From positions 811,001 to 875,000 of the forward strand of contig WPIO01000057.1 of the NCBI GenBank assembly GCA_009760855.2: a stretch of DNA of 64,000 nt, in the 5' to 3' direction. A program made the position numbers and the translations under genes. Position 1 is the stretch's first letter, and every line of letters begins with the position of its first letter. The notes beneath the pieces were generated by a model. It was given only the letters and a program-made list of their open reading frames with translations, was not told where the DNA came from and made no database searches. This DNA comes from Cristatella mucedo (lineage: Eukaryota > Bryozoa > Phylactolaemata > Cristatellidae). This document shows, piece after piece, positions 10,491-22,100 of this stretch.

Positions 10491-11382
10491 GGGGTTTATT
10501 GTCAATTGAGCTACTTTTAGATTAGGCGTTAAATTGGGCGGCCGAAGTTATAGCAGGCCTGATGATCACTAAGTTAGAGAGATTCGCAGCAACGCTTGAG
10601 GGAGAATGCACTGAGCGGTTCGAGACAATGCTAGGAATACCAAACACGAGCTAGCTAGCTAGCAGCTCGCGGACCCCGTATCGGCGGCTCCGGGGAGCTT
10701 TTCTTTTGTTAATGCATAATTTGCGGACCGGAAAAGACAGAAATAGCATCTGGGAATCAATGTTAACGGTGATATCGAAACGATAATAGGTACGCACGAT
10801 CATAACTAGTAAGCAGGTTAATAGCCGCCGACATATCTAATGCCGCCGCCGCCGGCGTGGCGGTATCAGCCTGGAGTGGTAAGCGTTTAGATGTCCATGG
10901 GCATTAGTCTCTTACGCACAACGGTCAAACTACAAACGGATAAGCTTTAAACGTGTCTTAGCTGTATCGATTCCAGTAGAGACGTTCGCAAGAACTTCGA
11001 TTTTCGGAAGAGGATACTGCAACGGACAAGAAACGCTAGTAGCGCTTGGTATCCCTGCTGGACTCGTGTCCCTTAATAATAACTCTAACAGTACTGCCTC
11101 CCTCAATTCCGTTCAGCTACTCAATGTCTACACTCAAGGAGTCCACGAGTGACATCATCCAAAAATGCACCTCCCAATCAAAGAAGACTGCTAGTCATCT
11201 GGACCCTCTACATTCGGTGCTACTTCTGCGATGCAAGCATCTTAAATATTAATAAACTTTCTTACTTATGACAAAACTAACTTACTAGTTATGAGCAAAC
11301 CAAGGGCAGCAACTCAGACATTAGATAGCTTTATGCTCAAAAATGACTCTCCCAGCAAATATTGGATATTACGTCGAAATAG
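10491..11382. other. No recognisable gene between LINE-A copies
   Basis: Contains a self-complementary GAGCTAGCTAGCTAGCAGCT near 10649 and a GCCGCC cluster at 10850; no clear ORF. Confidence 0.55.
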
Positions 11383-11880
11383 GCCCGTGCATTTGTGACA
11401 TCCGCTCTCGACTTCTGTCACTCACTGCTTGGTGGCATTCCGTCTGTGCGATCGAGCGCTTTACGGCTGGTACGAATCTCCTCACCTAGGCTCATCTGTC
11501 CTGAGCGTCGCGACTGCCACATCACACCACTTCTCGCCGATCTGCAATGGCTCCCAATGAAGCAGAATATTGACTTCAAGATTCTATCACTTACTTTTAG
11601 GTCCCTCCATTTTCTGACTCCAGCCCATCTATTAGAACTACTCCCCCACGAGGCGAAGAATCGTACAACCTGCTGTTTTGACGCGAATCATTCAGCTATA
11701 GCTCGTACGAACTTCAAAACCTTTGGAGACCACAACTTTAGTTCTTACGCTCCCAAAGCCTGATCTCACTACCGACGCACGTCACAACTTCCCCTGACAT
11801 GACGGCATTTAAAAAAAGCTTAAAACGCAATTTTTGATTGCAGCATTAAAACATATGGGTCTTTGTGATTCGTCCTTCTT
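11383..11880 (+). mobile_element. LINE-A RT C-terminus fragment
   Basis: Encodes LDFCHSLLGGIPSVR, PLLADLQWLPMKQNIDFKIL and FGDHNFSSYAPKA, then the 3' region ending GTCTTTGTGATTCGTCC. Confidence 0.8.
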
Positions 11881-12418
11881 AAAGATTTTGCTGTATACGC
11901 CATCAAATGCCCTGGAGCTTGTTTCCAAATTGTGAACATGTAGAGCAAATTCTCTCCAGCCGAAATCAGAAATTTCTCTCGCGTCATTTGAAAAAGTAGA
12001 GCTGAACTCGCATTTTTTAGTCCGACACGTGAATTCTTTGCAGACTTTTGGAATTTGCGAGGCACCAATCTACCCTGGAAATGAAGCTGTATAATAGTCA
12101 CAAGAATGCACCTCAAAAGCTTCATGCATGTATCTAGATCTACCGGGGTGAAATCGGTAAATTTTTATTTGTAGATTTGTTGCTTCCGGTTTGCATCCGA
12201 GCTAGCCGTGGTTTGCATAACCATTTTTTCTTTAATGCGAAGCCGTCAGAACTACTTCCGGTCCCAGTTCTAACACATTTGTCTTTCGAAAGGTACCCTA
12301 AACAAATATTCGAATGTCGGACAAATTTTGTACGTATTTTCTCGACATTCCCCCGTTAAGGGTGATGAATCCAATAGGTGTGGGGGGCACAACTCCCAGC
12401 CCCTCAGAGTTACTCTCT

Positions 12419-12568
12419 TAAGAGCTTACAGTTGGTACAAAACGCTGCAGCTAGGCTTATAAGTTGTGATCGTCGTAGTAGTCACAATACACCACTTTCC
12501 ACTGACTTTTAGTGGATCCCTGACAAGCAGCGAATGGCCTTCAAGGCTATATCACTCAAATTAAAAAA
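12419..12568 (+). mobile_element. LINE-A RT fragment
   Basis: LVQNAAARLISCDRRSSHNT, then WIPDKQRMAFKAISLKL; abuts the repeated-head SINE-B. Confidence 0.65.
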
Positions 12569-12571
12569 ATA

Positions 12572-12848
12572 CTAGCTGATTAAACAGCCTCTTTTTGTAT
12601 GGCAACTGAAGAGCCTTAAAGGCTATCACCACCGCTTGGAGCGGGAATAAAGGATCGCCCACCACCAAAGGATTCGAACCTACGACCTCGGGACCGAAGT
12701 TGTAAAAAAAAAACAACCTCCTTACCCGGTGAGCCATCACGGCTAATCGGGTAAATTGGTGAGCCATCACGGCTAATCGGGTAAATTGGTGAGCCATCAC
12801 GGCTAATCGGGTAAATTGATGAGCCGTCGCGGCTTACCAAGTAGGGCG
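12572..12848 (-). mobile_element. SINE-B with tandemly repeated head
   Basis: The body and B-box (GGTTCGAATCC) are normal. The 5' head with the A-box is repeated at 30-bp period (units start at 12729, 12759 and 12789, plus a diverged fourth at 12819). Confidence 0.85.
12729..12848 (-). repeat. 30-bp tandem repeat of SINE-B A-box head
   Basis: Three near-identical 30-bp units plus a diverged fourth, each containing GCCGTGATGGCTCACC-like sequence on the - strand. There are no spacers, so it is not a CRISPR array. Confidence 0.9.
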
Positions 12849-12954
12849 GTCTCTTCATTTTCTTGTCCTAGCCAACCTGTCTGAGCTAAAAACCTAAATC
12901 AGACTAGGCATCGTACAAACCGCTCTTCCCACTCAAATAATGTATGCCCTTCAC

Positions 12955-13075
12955 GAGCCGAATCGTTGGTTTGAGTCCTGCAGGGGTCGGCTCTGTATGG
13001 ACCACTTCAAGCGGTGGCGACAGCCGTGAAGGTTCATCTGCCGATGTATAGGCGAGGCTGTCAAATCGACTTACT
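12955..13075 (+). mobile_element. SINE-B, degenerate
   Basis: GGTTTGAGTCCTGCAGGGGT, then CAAGCGGTGGCGACAGCCGT and the AGGCTGTCAAATCGACT end. Confidence 0.65.
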
Positions 13076-13774
13076 TGCTTAAGGTTTTCCCCGCAGCAAA
13101 CCTCGAATCCTGTAGATCCTCGGCTATTAGTTATAATGTTTTCGAACCCTTGAGCTCACTCCCGACTGACGGCATTACATTATTCGAGTTGATATTTAAG
13201 AAGAAGGTGAAAGTGCACCTGCTCCTCGCAGCGAGCGGTCTTTGTGGAAAAACCCTCTATCTGGTAATGTGCGATAACAATGTGCATGCGATCACTAACA
13301 GCGTTTACTCGCTTCCTTTACAGCATAAATAAGGCGGCTCGTAAGATTGCGTGCTTGGCAAACTGCGATTACTTGAACACTTGCGTCCGTCATTGCAATA
13401 AGTAAAAGACTTTGGTGCGACTCAGTCGACTTAGCTGAACTACGCAGGTGCAGGATGAGACGCAGCTTCTTGAGGTGGCAGCGGCCGCCATTGCCGCCGT
13501 GGCTTGCCGCTTATGCAGCCGAAGGGGCATGCATGTCTTCGTCTATAGGGTTATGGCTCTCCCGAATTAGACATGACAGTTTGGAAACATTCTAAGTATG
13601 GCTCAGCCGAGTGGCAGCCCCCTGCCGCCATACCTTTCCGTTGATGGTGGGCCGATGCAGTCATTTTAGATTCGGCCCGATACACGTTCGAGAGCGACTC
13701 GGGCGCTATCCCAATGGTGGCCGAAACGCAAAAGGAATCTTTACCAGTGAGCTTTGGGTAAATAATTAAATATT

Positions 13775-13930
13775 AGCCGATTTAACAGCCTCATTTGCAT
13801 AGCGGCAGGAGAGCCTTACTGGCTCTCGCAACCGCTTGCAGTTGACGATAAAAGATCGCCCTCTACAGGATTCGAGCCGACGACCTTGGTCGTGAAGAGC
13901 AAATACTTTACCTCGTGGGTTATCACGGCC
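13775..13930 (-). mobile_element. SINE-B, antisense
   Basis: Complement of the body: TTTAACAGCCTCATTTGCAT, AACCGCTTGCAGTT, GGATTCGAGCC, and TTATCACGGC at the head. Confidence 0.7.
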
Positions 13931-14023
13931 CATATCTCACTCGAAGCCTAGGTTTCTGTGGGTGAGCAAACGGCAGCCTCTACCGCATTCAAACGGGAAT
14001 ATGGACCACCAGATTGATTCAGA

Positions 14024-14051
14024 CCTTCTTGTTGCCATGGCAACAAGAAGG
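14024..14051. repeat. 28-bp perfect palindrome
   Basis: CCTTCTTGTTGCC-AT-GGCAACAAGAAGG reads identically on both strands with no spacer. Confidence 0.97.
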
Positions 14052-14149
14052 CCCTCTGCCGGCACCAGCTCGTGTGCGAGCCACTTGAAAAAAGAATGAG
14101 AAGCCGACCAGTCTACTTAAAAATGAAACTATTAGAATAAGAACCGTCT

Positions 14150-14835
14150 TCTTCAATGGCTTGTTAAAAACTTAACTTGCTTCTTAGTTCTGTCTCGGCT
14201 AGATTATTATAATTCCCTTTTGGCCGGGTTTCCAAAAAAGCCACTAGGCCTCTACAGCTGGTTAAAAATTGCTACAAGGCTAGTTTAAAAATCCCAGAGG
14301 TTCTACCGTGGATCTTCTTTGCCGAAAGAGCTTGCATGGCTGTCGGTTGATCAACCGATTCAGAGCATAGTTCTTACCCTGATCCACAAGGTCCGCCACG
14401 GTGTGGCTCCTTCATACCCAGCTGAACTGCTGCACCAGTTTCAGCCTTCTCGTGTCCTCAGGTTCTGTGTGAACAATCATTTAGCTGTTCCGTTGCTCCG
14501 CTTACAGGCCATTGGCGACAGAAGCTTTAGTTCAGCAGGTCCTTGACTGTGGAACTCACTTCCACAATTCTTACACAACCACAACTACTCTTCCGCTGCC
14601 GACTGTGGAACATCCTTTTCAGCCGTCCTGAGCGGCTACTTCCATGCTACTCACTATCTCAACTGGTCTCCAGCTATGCTTCTCATTTTCTCTTTGTTGT
14701 CTGTTGGCCACCGAATGCTCACCGAAACCCGCTTAGGCTTTGATTCGGCTGCGCAAAACTCTCCTGCGTACAGCCCACATAATAGTCTGTGTAGCTTTGT
14801 AGAGTTACAGGCGGAGATACACTACATAAAATGGT
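14150..14835 (+). mobile_element. LINE-B 3' part
   Basis: Encodes LTLIHKVRHGVAPSYPAELL, then the 3' UTR ACCGAATGCTCACCGAAACC, GCGCAAAACTCTCCTGCGTA and a short ATAC tail. Confidence 0.8.
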
Positions 14836-14984
14836 CACGATGCTTACTCTGCAATCCAGAACCCGGAAGAGGCAGCCCTGAGAGAGGTGCCTCCGCGCTT
14901 CTCGCCTAACCGGGTTTCAGAGCTCGAAATGTATCGCGCAACAGCTCAATCGAAGTTGCAACGCGATCAATTTCTGAAGTGATC

Positions 14985-16150
14985 AGGTCACGCCGCGCGC
15001 GCTCTCCGGGGCGCCGCACTCCGCCACCCGACTAAACCAGGGCGCCCGCGCCCTAGCGACGAGTGCCGCCTACTCACTCCGCGGCGCACGGCGCTGCTTC
15101 GAAAGGACAACGGGCGCGTCGCGGTCGTGCCGCGCACACCGATGCAGCCAGCGTGAGTCCGGACAGCTTTTCTCGGCTTGGCGATGTTCGTGCCTCCTGA
15201 ACGCGCCGCTACGATCGCGTCGTCAGACAGCCAGCTCAACCGCGCGGGATGCAGCCGACGCCGCGGAGCTAAGCGGCGGCTGAGCGGCTTAACCAATGAG
15301 GGTGCGCGGCGGCGCTCACCGGATTCAGCCACTTCTTTACAGCCACTCCACTTTTTTCAGCTAGTAGTAGCTGCGGCGTGGTACTGTCCCTCGACTGTCA
15401 ACGGCGGCTGTGTGGAAAGGTGACAGCTAGCAAACGGCTTACGGTTTCTGAGGATCGCTTTTTTCAAACGAGGTATGCATTTTCGTACGAGTGTTGACTA
15501 ATTAGACTTCCGAGGTATAATTTCTTGGCCCTGGGACCTGAGCGACGTGCGCCGTACTGCTCTAGATCGCTTAGTAAACCGACGCGGTTGAAACTCGCGC
15601 CATTCGGTGCTCATGGTTTACCGCCTTGCTTACATTAGGTCTTCATTGGCTATGCCCTGCGCCGCACTCACGATTTCACAGCCACAGCCCGGTGGACGGC
15701 TGTCGGTGCGTTGGATTTTTTGTAACCGAGGGCTAGCGGCCTCGTGGCCCGTGCCCGAGCCACGATCGCGCCTAGCGCCATTGCGAGCACCACTAGAGGC
15801 CGAGCAAGCCGCAACTTGAGCGACTGCGTAGCGACTACCTAGCAACTGCATATGACCAACCATCCACGTCTCTAGGAGGGATGTCTGAAGGCGTGCGACC
15901 TCCCCCCCCCCGTCAGCGTTTTGGCAGCCTCTGGAAGCGGTCAAGGGCCGTCCCCTCCGTGGCTTATTCTTCATTGTGCCTGCTGCGTGTGACCACAACC
16001 GATTGTGTTGAAAGTAGGTTCGGAGGATATTGCCTGGTGGGAGCCAGCAGTCTTGTCGTTGTGGGCCACAGCTGCTGGACCTCGGGCCGTGAGCTGGCAG
16101 TTCTATATCGTGGTCCCTTTCGTTTGTTTCTACTTGACCGAAAAGGCTAA
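14985..16150. promoter_or_regulatory. GC/CpG-rich island
   Basis: CpG-dense, unlike the AT-rich surroundings, with several medium ORFs none of which I recognise. It lies 3-4 kb upstream of DHX37 and might be its promoter, with a spliced 5' UTR, or a lost gene's first exon. Confidence 0.3.
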
Positions 16151-16847
16151 GAAGAGAGCTTAGCTTTAGGAGGAAGAAGTAGGAGCAAGCTGCATTTGGC
16201 GATTATTCAGAGAGCAGATAGGCATGAAATGAAGGCTGGTCGTAAGTGCAGGCATCAGATCCGTGCCTGGTGTACACATGTGCCATGCACTTACGTAGCA
16301 GTCAGTGCCTTAATAATTTTTAAACACATCGTTTAAGGGCGTCTTACTGGTGCACTGCTTGCCTTTAAAGGATGACCGGAAGTCGTGCTCTGAGCTTAAG
16401 CAGGCTGATCAATCAGTATAAAAGAACAAGCATGTGACGATTCCTGTCATGCCAACAAACTTAAGTTGTCTGCCCATGATATCCACAGCATCCTTGGGAA
16501 TGAGCAGCCGAAGCATGCATTCACTGCTCGTGCTATTTCGGTTCTTTAAGCAAAGTTAATTCTAGCCATTTTTAGATCGTTAAAAATTTGAGCGTTTGTG
16601 TGTTTGCTTCTGCTGGTGCTACTAATAGCGTGTAATGCTACTCTTTCTAAAAACATGGCAACGGTTGGTTTCTGGCTGTCGGCTCGGTGCAAAAATGCCC
16701 ATAACAGGGACTTGAATAAAGTTGACATAAAAATTTCTGAATAAATGTCTACCAATATATAGTTACATATTCTGAAAATTAATCTTACGATTTGACGACC
16801 GATTTCCTTTTAGTATCCTATACATAGACTTCTTTAACATAAATAAA
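16151..16847. other. No recognisable feature
   Basis: AT-leaning, short ORFs only. Confidence 0.55.
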
Positions 16848-16905
16848 GTACCTAGACAAGATTTAGTTCTTTTAGGGTGCTATACAAATGGTGTTGCATT
16901 ATTCT
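16848..16905 (+). mobile_element. SINE-C/LINE-A tail fragment
   Basis: Tail only: ACAAGATTTAGTTCTTTTAG and GGTGCTATACAAATG. Confidence 0.5.
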
Positions 16906-16951
16906 TAATTTTGTTGCCAAATTTTATGTTATCCAGCAGGTGATAATAGTA

Positions 16952-17130
16952 GAGCCGTGATGGCTGACTAGGTAAGGTGGTTGCTTTTCACTACCTCGGC
17001 CCCGAGGTCGTGGGTTCGAATCCTACTGTGGGTGATTCTTTATCGCAGCTGCAAGCGGTGGTGATAGCCTTAAAGGCTCTTCTGTCGCTATACAAAAGAG
17101 GCTGTTGAATCAGCTATTATTATTATTTAT
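16952..17130 (+). mobile_element. SINE-B, near complete
   Basis: GAGCCGTGATGGCTGACTAG head, GGGTTCGAATCC B-box, AAAGGCTCTTCTGTCGCTAT and AGGCTGTTGAATCAGCTATT end. Confidence 0.85.
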
Positions 17131-17189
17131 TATAGCAGTAATAAGACGTTTGTATTTTGTCTTAAGAGAACTGAATCTCTATTTATAAT

Positions 17190-17600
17190 AATATTAATAA
17201 TACATGTGTTTTAACACTCTCTGAGAGCTGAATCTATTTCTTAGCACTTTATATTTGCTGCAAAGGATGCATGATCAAATGGTTAGTGGCAGCATGCTCA
17301 ATGAATAACAAGTGTAACATGGTTAGAGGTGAGGTGCACGGGGTCAGTATGCAAATAGGGTTAGTGGCAGCATGCACAGTGTCAGTGTGGACGCTGGGTT
17401 GGTCCAGTGGTTAAGGTGCTCGCCCCGACTAAGGTCTGGCTGAGGTCGTGGGCTCGAGCCCTGAGGCATATGTGAAGCGCCTGAATAGAGATTTAGTTCT
17501 CTTAGGGCGCTATACAAATGAATTATATTATTATTAATTATATTAATGCTGTGATAAACGGATGCGTTTTTAGTTCTGTAGCTTACAACTTGCTGCAAGA
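17190..17600 (-). mobile_element. LINE-A 3' UTR, split by SINE-C
   Basis: GTTAGTGGCAGCATGC and GGGGTCAGTATGCAAAT motifs before 17390, and TGTGATAAACGGATGCGTTT after 17546. Confidence 0.75.
17391..17546 (+). mobile_element. SINE-C inserted in a LINE-A relic
   Basis: Complete tRNA-like head, body and ATT-rich tail; LINE-A 3' sequence flanks it on both sides. Confidence 0.8.
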
Positions 17601-18334
17601 GAAGCAATAGCCAGTAGTTAATGAAAAGCACATTATCCTGCGAGCATGCATGAGCACACAATTATCATGCCAGGACACTCACGCAAAAAACACAGCTCCA
17701 CGAAAAACGTGTCTCTTTTGCCCTTAGTCGTGACGTGCATAGTTTCATAAAGCACGGCCACAATAAATGACTGTTTCCTTCCACTTCAGGATCTTGTCTG
17801 GTTCTAGGCCACTTGGGAGTTACTGAAGCCCTACAAACCGGCTTGGAATCTATGCTGTGTATCCACGAATCGGCTCATTATTATTTGCACATACATTTTA
17901 AAGCTGGTGAAAGTGATTGTAAGAGTTGAATTGTTTGTTGGTTCTTTCTGTGGAAGAGTTTGCAAAACTCCTTTCGAGCCGTTGCTATGCTAATGTCCCG
18001 GTTCTGACAGCCTCAACTGGATTGAATCTTGTCTTTGCGCATATCTCCTCTGAGGCTATCTCATCTCGTCCTGACGAATTGTCTTCTGTGTTTATTTATT
18101 GCCTCGTTTCTTTCATCCTTCACCTTCAAACTTGGTTGACTGTTTTTCCTTTCTTTTGCTGATTCAGAAGAGCATGCACTCAGGCATGGATCGAATTTAC
18201 CGCACGGTTTTTTCCAGAGGTAATGTGCTTGCACATAACTGCCGACCTGGATGGTGCAGAATGTGAGCCGGTACCACATTGCCTTCTCCAATAGGGGCAG
18301 GGGTTCGATAGCCGCTGACGCTTTTCCGCCATAG
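17601..18334. other. No recognisable feature
   Basis: A 78-codon ORF (17926-18162) is hydrophobic near its end but matches nothing I know. Confidence 0.5.
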
Positions 18335-18535
18335 TAGAAATGAGGCCGTTGAACCAGATAAAGAATCGCCCACCACAGGAATCGAGCCCACGACCTCGGG
18401 GCCGAGGTCGTGAAAGCAACCGCCTTACCTAGTGTGCCATCGCGGCTCACAAATGAGGCCGTTGAACCAGCCGGCCTCATTTGTGCTATAGCAGAAAAGC
18501 CTCAGTGGCTATCGGCTAATTAGCCTACCTTTCCA
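18335..18535 (-). mobile_element. Nested SINE-B copies with hairpin
   Basis: Antisense SINE-B whose tail motif AATGAGGCCGTTGAACCAG occurs twice (18339 and 18452); the second is part of a 12-bp hairpin at 18450-18483. Confidence 0.7.
18450..18483. repeat. 12-bp stem hairpin in SINE-B
   Basis: CAAATGAGGCCG, 10-nt loop, CGGCCTCATTTG. Confidence 0.9.
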
Positions 18536-18604
18536 GTTCAAGTGCAAAATCGCCTCTTTCAGATGCCAACTCTGGCTGCGCATGCAGGTGCTCAGCCATG
18601 GCTG

Positions 18605-18684
18605 CCAATGCAATGTGAAGCACCTAGAAAGAGATTGAGTTCTCTGAGGGCGCTTTATCAAGTGTATTATTATTATTATTATTA
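18605..18684 (+). mobile_element. LINE-A 3' tail with (ATT)n
   Basis: AAGAGATTGAGTTCTCTGAG hairpin, GGCGCTTTATCAAGTGTATT and ATT repeats. Confidence 0.8.
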
Positions 18685-19081
18685 ATGAACGTGCTTGCCT
18701 GCAGTCGTGTGAGCTCTCTCCTGCTGGATGAGAGAGGTTTTGCCTTGAGCCGGGCTCAGCGTGCAGCCAGCTCGATGTCGATCGGTCACTCTGCCAGCAG
18801 TCGACGATCGAGTGCCTGTCATCGAGTTGGGTGCTGAGCGGCACCGACAAGAGCCTGTCGGGCCATCCGTGCGATTGACAGCTCCCGTTGCGAATATAGT
18901 TCCATTAAAGTCTTTCAAGCCAGGCAGGGCTCACGATCCAAGCTAGCATGCAAAGATGGCGCCTGTCTAGTTTGACTCTGGGATGACATTCCTTTCCCAA
19001 TCCCGTCGTTGGATGTCCTAAATGCCGTCGTTTGAATGACCCGTCGGCTTGCAGGCTCGATGCTGCCATCGCCTGTCTGAC

Positions 19082-19162
19082 ATGGTCAAGCGCAAGCTCG
19101 GGCACAACTGGAAGGCCCGCGTGCAGAATGAGACTCGCATCGATGAGTCGGCTGAGAAGAGG
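19082..19162 (+). CDS. DHX37: DHX37 exon 1 (residues 1-27)
   Basis: Encodes the basic N-terminus [10 protein letters not shown], which lines up with the short basic start of DHX37 proteins. Purine at -3 and G at +4 favour this ATG. Donor GTGAGT; ends on a codon boundary. A TTGCAG acceptor-like site at 19049-19054 leaves room for a 5' UTR intron upstream. Confidence 0.85.
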
Positions 19163-22100
19163 GTGAGTGAGATATGATTGCTGCTCCTGCAGCAGCAGCA
19201 GTAGCAGCGGGCACTCGAATACCTCTGCATTCCACACGGGTTCCCTGCACGCCATCGTTGGCCCGGTCTCGCGTCACGCACCCGTATGGACGGCGCCCGG
19301 CGCGCTTGCAGATCGCCCTAGACCTGGAGACGCTCGGGGTGCGCCAGGACGGCTACGACGCGAGCAACCCCGTCGCCCTGCCTGCCGAGGGGCGCAAGGT
19401 CTCTGCCGTCGCCGCCCCGACTTCGGCGAAGAGAGCGCTTAGCAAGAAGGAGCGCCGGCGCCTCGAGGCCGTAGTCGAGAGGCGCCGCAAGAAGGAGAAG
19501 GTCAGCCATCTCGGCCACTGCTCCCCCTGTTACCTTCGGGGGTGAGGCCGCCCCTCTCCAGGGGGCGTCTCTCTGAGCACATCCTGCGCACGAAAAGGAG
19601 GCCTGAGCATCGCGTGCTGGCTGGTGGCGATGTGTACGCTGCATCTAGTCGCTCGATGCCTGCTTCTTGCAAGCCGTGATGGCACACTAGGTAAGGCGGT
19701 TGCTTTCACGACCTCGGTCCCGAGGTCGTGGGTTCGATTCCTGCAGTGGGTGATTCTATATCGCCACTGCAAGCGGTGGTGACAGCCGTAAAGGCTCTTC
19801 TGTTGCTATACAAAAAGAGGCTGTTTAATCAGCTAGGAATTATAATTATAATTAATTAATTATAATTAATTAAGGCGGCAAGCAGGCAGCCCTTGCTGCT
19901 CGTCGGTCTAGCGAGGCCGTTGCCATCGTCGTCGTAAACGCATCGTTGTAGCGAGCTCAGCTTCTCGAGCAGCTCGGCCGCGTCCAGGCGTCGGGCGACG
20001 AACTCAAGCAGCTGCAAAGCGTCGTCCTGCTGAGCAGGTAGGAGAAATGCCGGCGCCTTGTGCTCGGGCGGTGGACGCTGTCGCTGCGGCTGCTTCGAAT
20101 GGCTGGTGCCAGCCAATCAGCGGAGGCCTATGCCAGTGCCAACTTGTGCATGGCAAGTGAGCGCGAGTTGCTCTTCGCCTTCCATTTCTGAGGTCGTGGG
20201 TTGGAATGTCGAGGAGAGATCGGCGAGATCTTCTTCGTTCGTAATTCTTCTTTCATCCTGTTGCATTTTTTCAAAATGCAGAACAATGTTCGCTGTGCAA
20301 CCTGGTGCTGAACTTGTTTGCCTCGATCGGTTACTGATCGGGCAACCTTTGATTTTGTCCAGCTCAGCACTCGACTGAAGTGCATTGAATTAAATCCGAC
20401 TTGTGGTTCGACTACGTATTTTTTTATAGTTCTACATGAAGCCCTGAAGCGTTTGTCTGCCATAGTCATTGCTAAGATACTAAATTAGTGCACCGTCTGA
20501 GTATGGCTTCTTGTGGCTTGGATGTCGTTAGGCTGGTCGAACGTGTATTACTATGCCCTCAAAAGTGGGCTATGCCTGCAAGTAGCCGCTTTTCTGAATC
20601 AAATCGTTTAGATATACATCGTATGCATCGCAAATCCTTTGGAGACTGTGCCTTTAGTTCTTATTCTCCAAAAGCCTCGAACTCACTCCCGATCGGCATC
20701 CCTTGAGCTTAAATTTTAAAGAATTTTTTTCAATGCACAGCATTTAGTGGGTCCTTATAATTCGTTCCTTGTTTGCTTGTGAGTGCTGACACTGCATGCT
20801 GCTACTATCCGTAGTTGCATGTTTATACTGCGCTTGTCACCTTTACAGCAAATGTAGAGTGCCTAGAAAGAGATTGAGTTCTCTTGGGGTGCAATACAAA
20901 TATATTATTATTATCATTATTATTATTAATGAGGCTGCATCGAGAATATTTTAGAAATCTGGTTCGAGTTTGATTGCAGCTTGTGCAGCAATGGGTTATA
21001 CATCCGGTGCTTACCATATAAACCAACTGTTATGCCATACACGCGTGCTAGCCTAAAACTGATTGGCATTAATAATAATAATGATAATGCACTTGATAAA
21101 GCGCCCTCAGAGAACTTAATCTTTCTAGGTGCTTTACATTTGCTGCAAAGGGAAATGCTGTTGAATGGTAAGTCAAATCATGCTTGAAAAACAAACAAAA
21201 TGACTAATATGGTTAGGGGTGACATGCACAGGGTCAGCATGCAAATGTGGTTAGTGGCAGCATGCACAGTGTCAGCACGCATAGGCATTCTTCTTTCAAC
21301 AACAAAGTGCATAAATCCTACTCCAGAAAGCACCTTGTCCACACTGGAAATCTTGGCTTTATTAGGAGAAAAACACTAGAGGCATGAGTGCCACTATTGA
21401 TTACTTCATATGCCATTAAATGCCCCTAGAAGGTATTGACTGACAGTTTCATAATAATGCTCCTTGCTCACCCTGACTTTCAGGTTGGAGAAAGGGGTTA
21501 CGCCCACTCATCTAGTATCCCCCAAGGAATGACAGGAAGAGAGCCGGAAGATAGGAAGGGCTCGAGTCCGTAAGAGAGAGGAGAGAATTTAAAAGTGCCT
21601 AGTAAGAGATTAATTTCAAGCTTGCAAGCTTGGCTGTCATTCAAACGATGGCACTTAAAAGACATCTAACGGCAGAATTGGGGAAAATGTCATCTCAGCA
21701 TCGAACTAGACATGAAGTTCTCCAAATGGCTGTCTGTAATTTGTATTATTAATATTGAGCGAGAAAGAATAGAGGTGAAAAATGGAAGTCCTGTTATTCG
21801 GAATAGTTTTGAGTGCATATTTGAGGTTTTGGGTCGTCGTTTTTATCAAGAAACCATTGTTCTATGTCTAGTGTATTTATGATCCAGGCGGAAAAAGGTT
21901 GAAAAGAAAGGCAGCCGAGGAGCCGGTTTGGCCGGAGATCTCCCTCCTCCTCCTAGCGGCAGCAACTCGCAGCGTCCAGAGGTCCAGCCTTCTTCCTCCG
22001 AGGGATCGTCAGAGGACGAGAGTGATGCCGAAGGCAGTGGCTCCGCGGACGACCACGATGATTTCACCGTGCCCACTGCCGACGGCCAAGCAAAACAATC

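Noticed and set aside
12729-12848. CRISPR-like 30-bp repeats
   Set aside because: Contiguous tandem units with no spacers, derived from a SINE head in a eukaryote.
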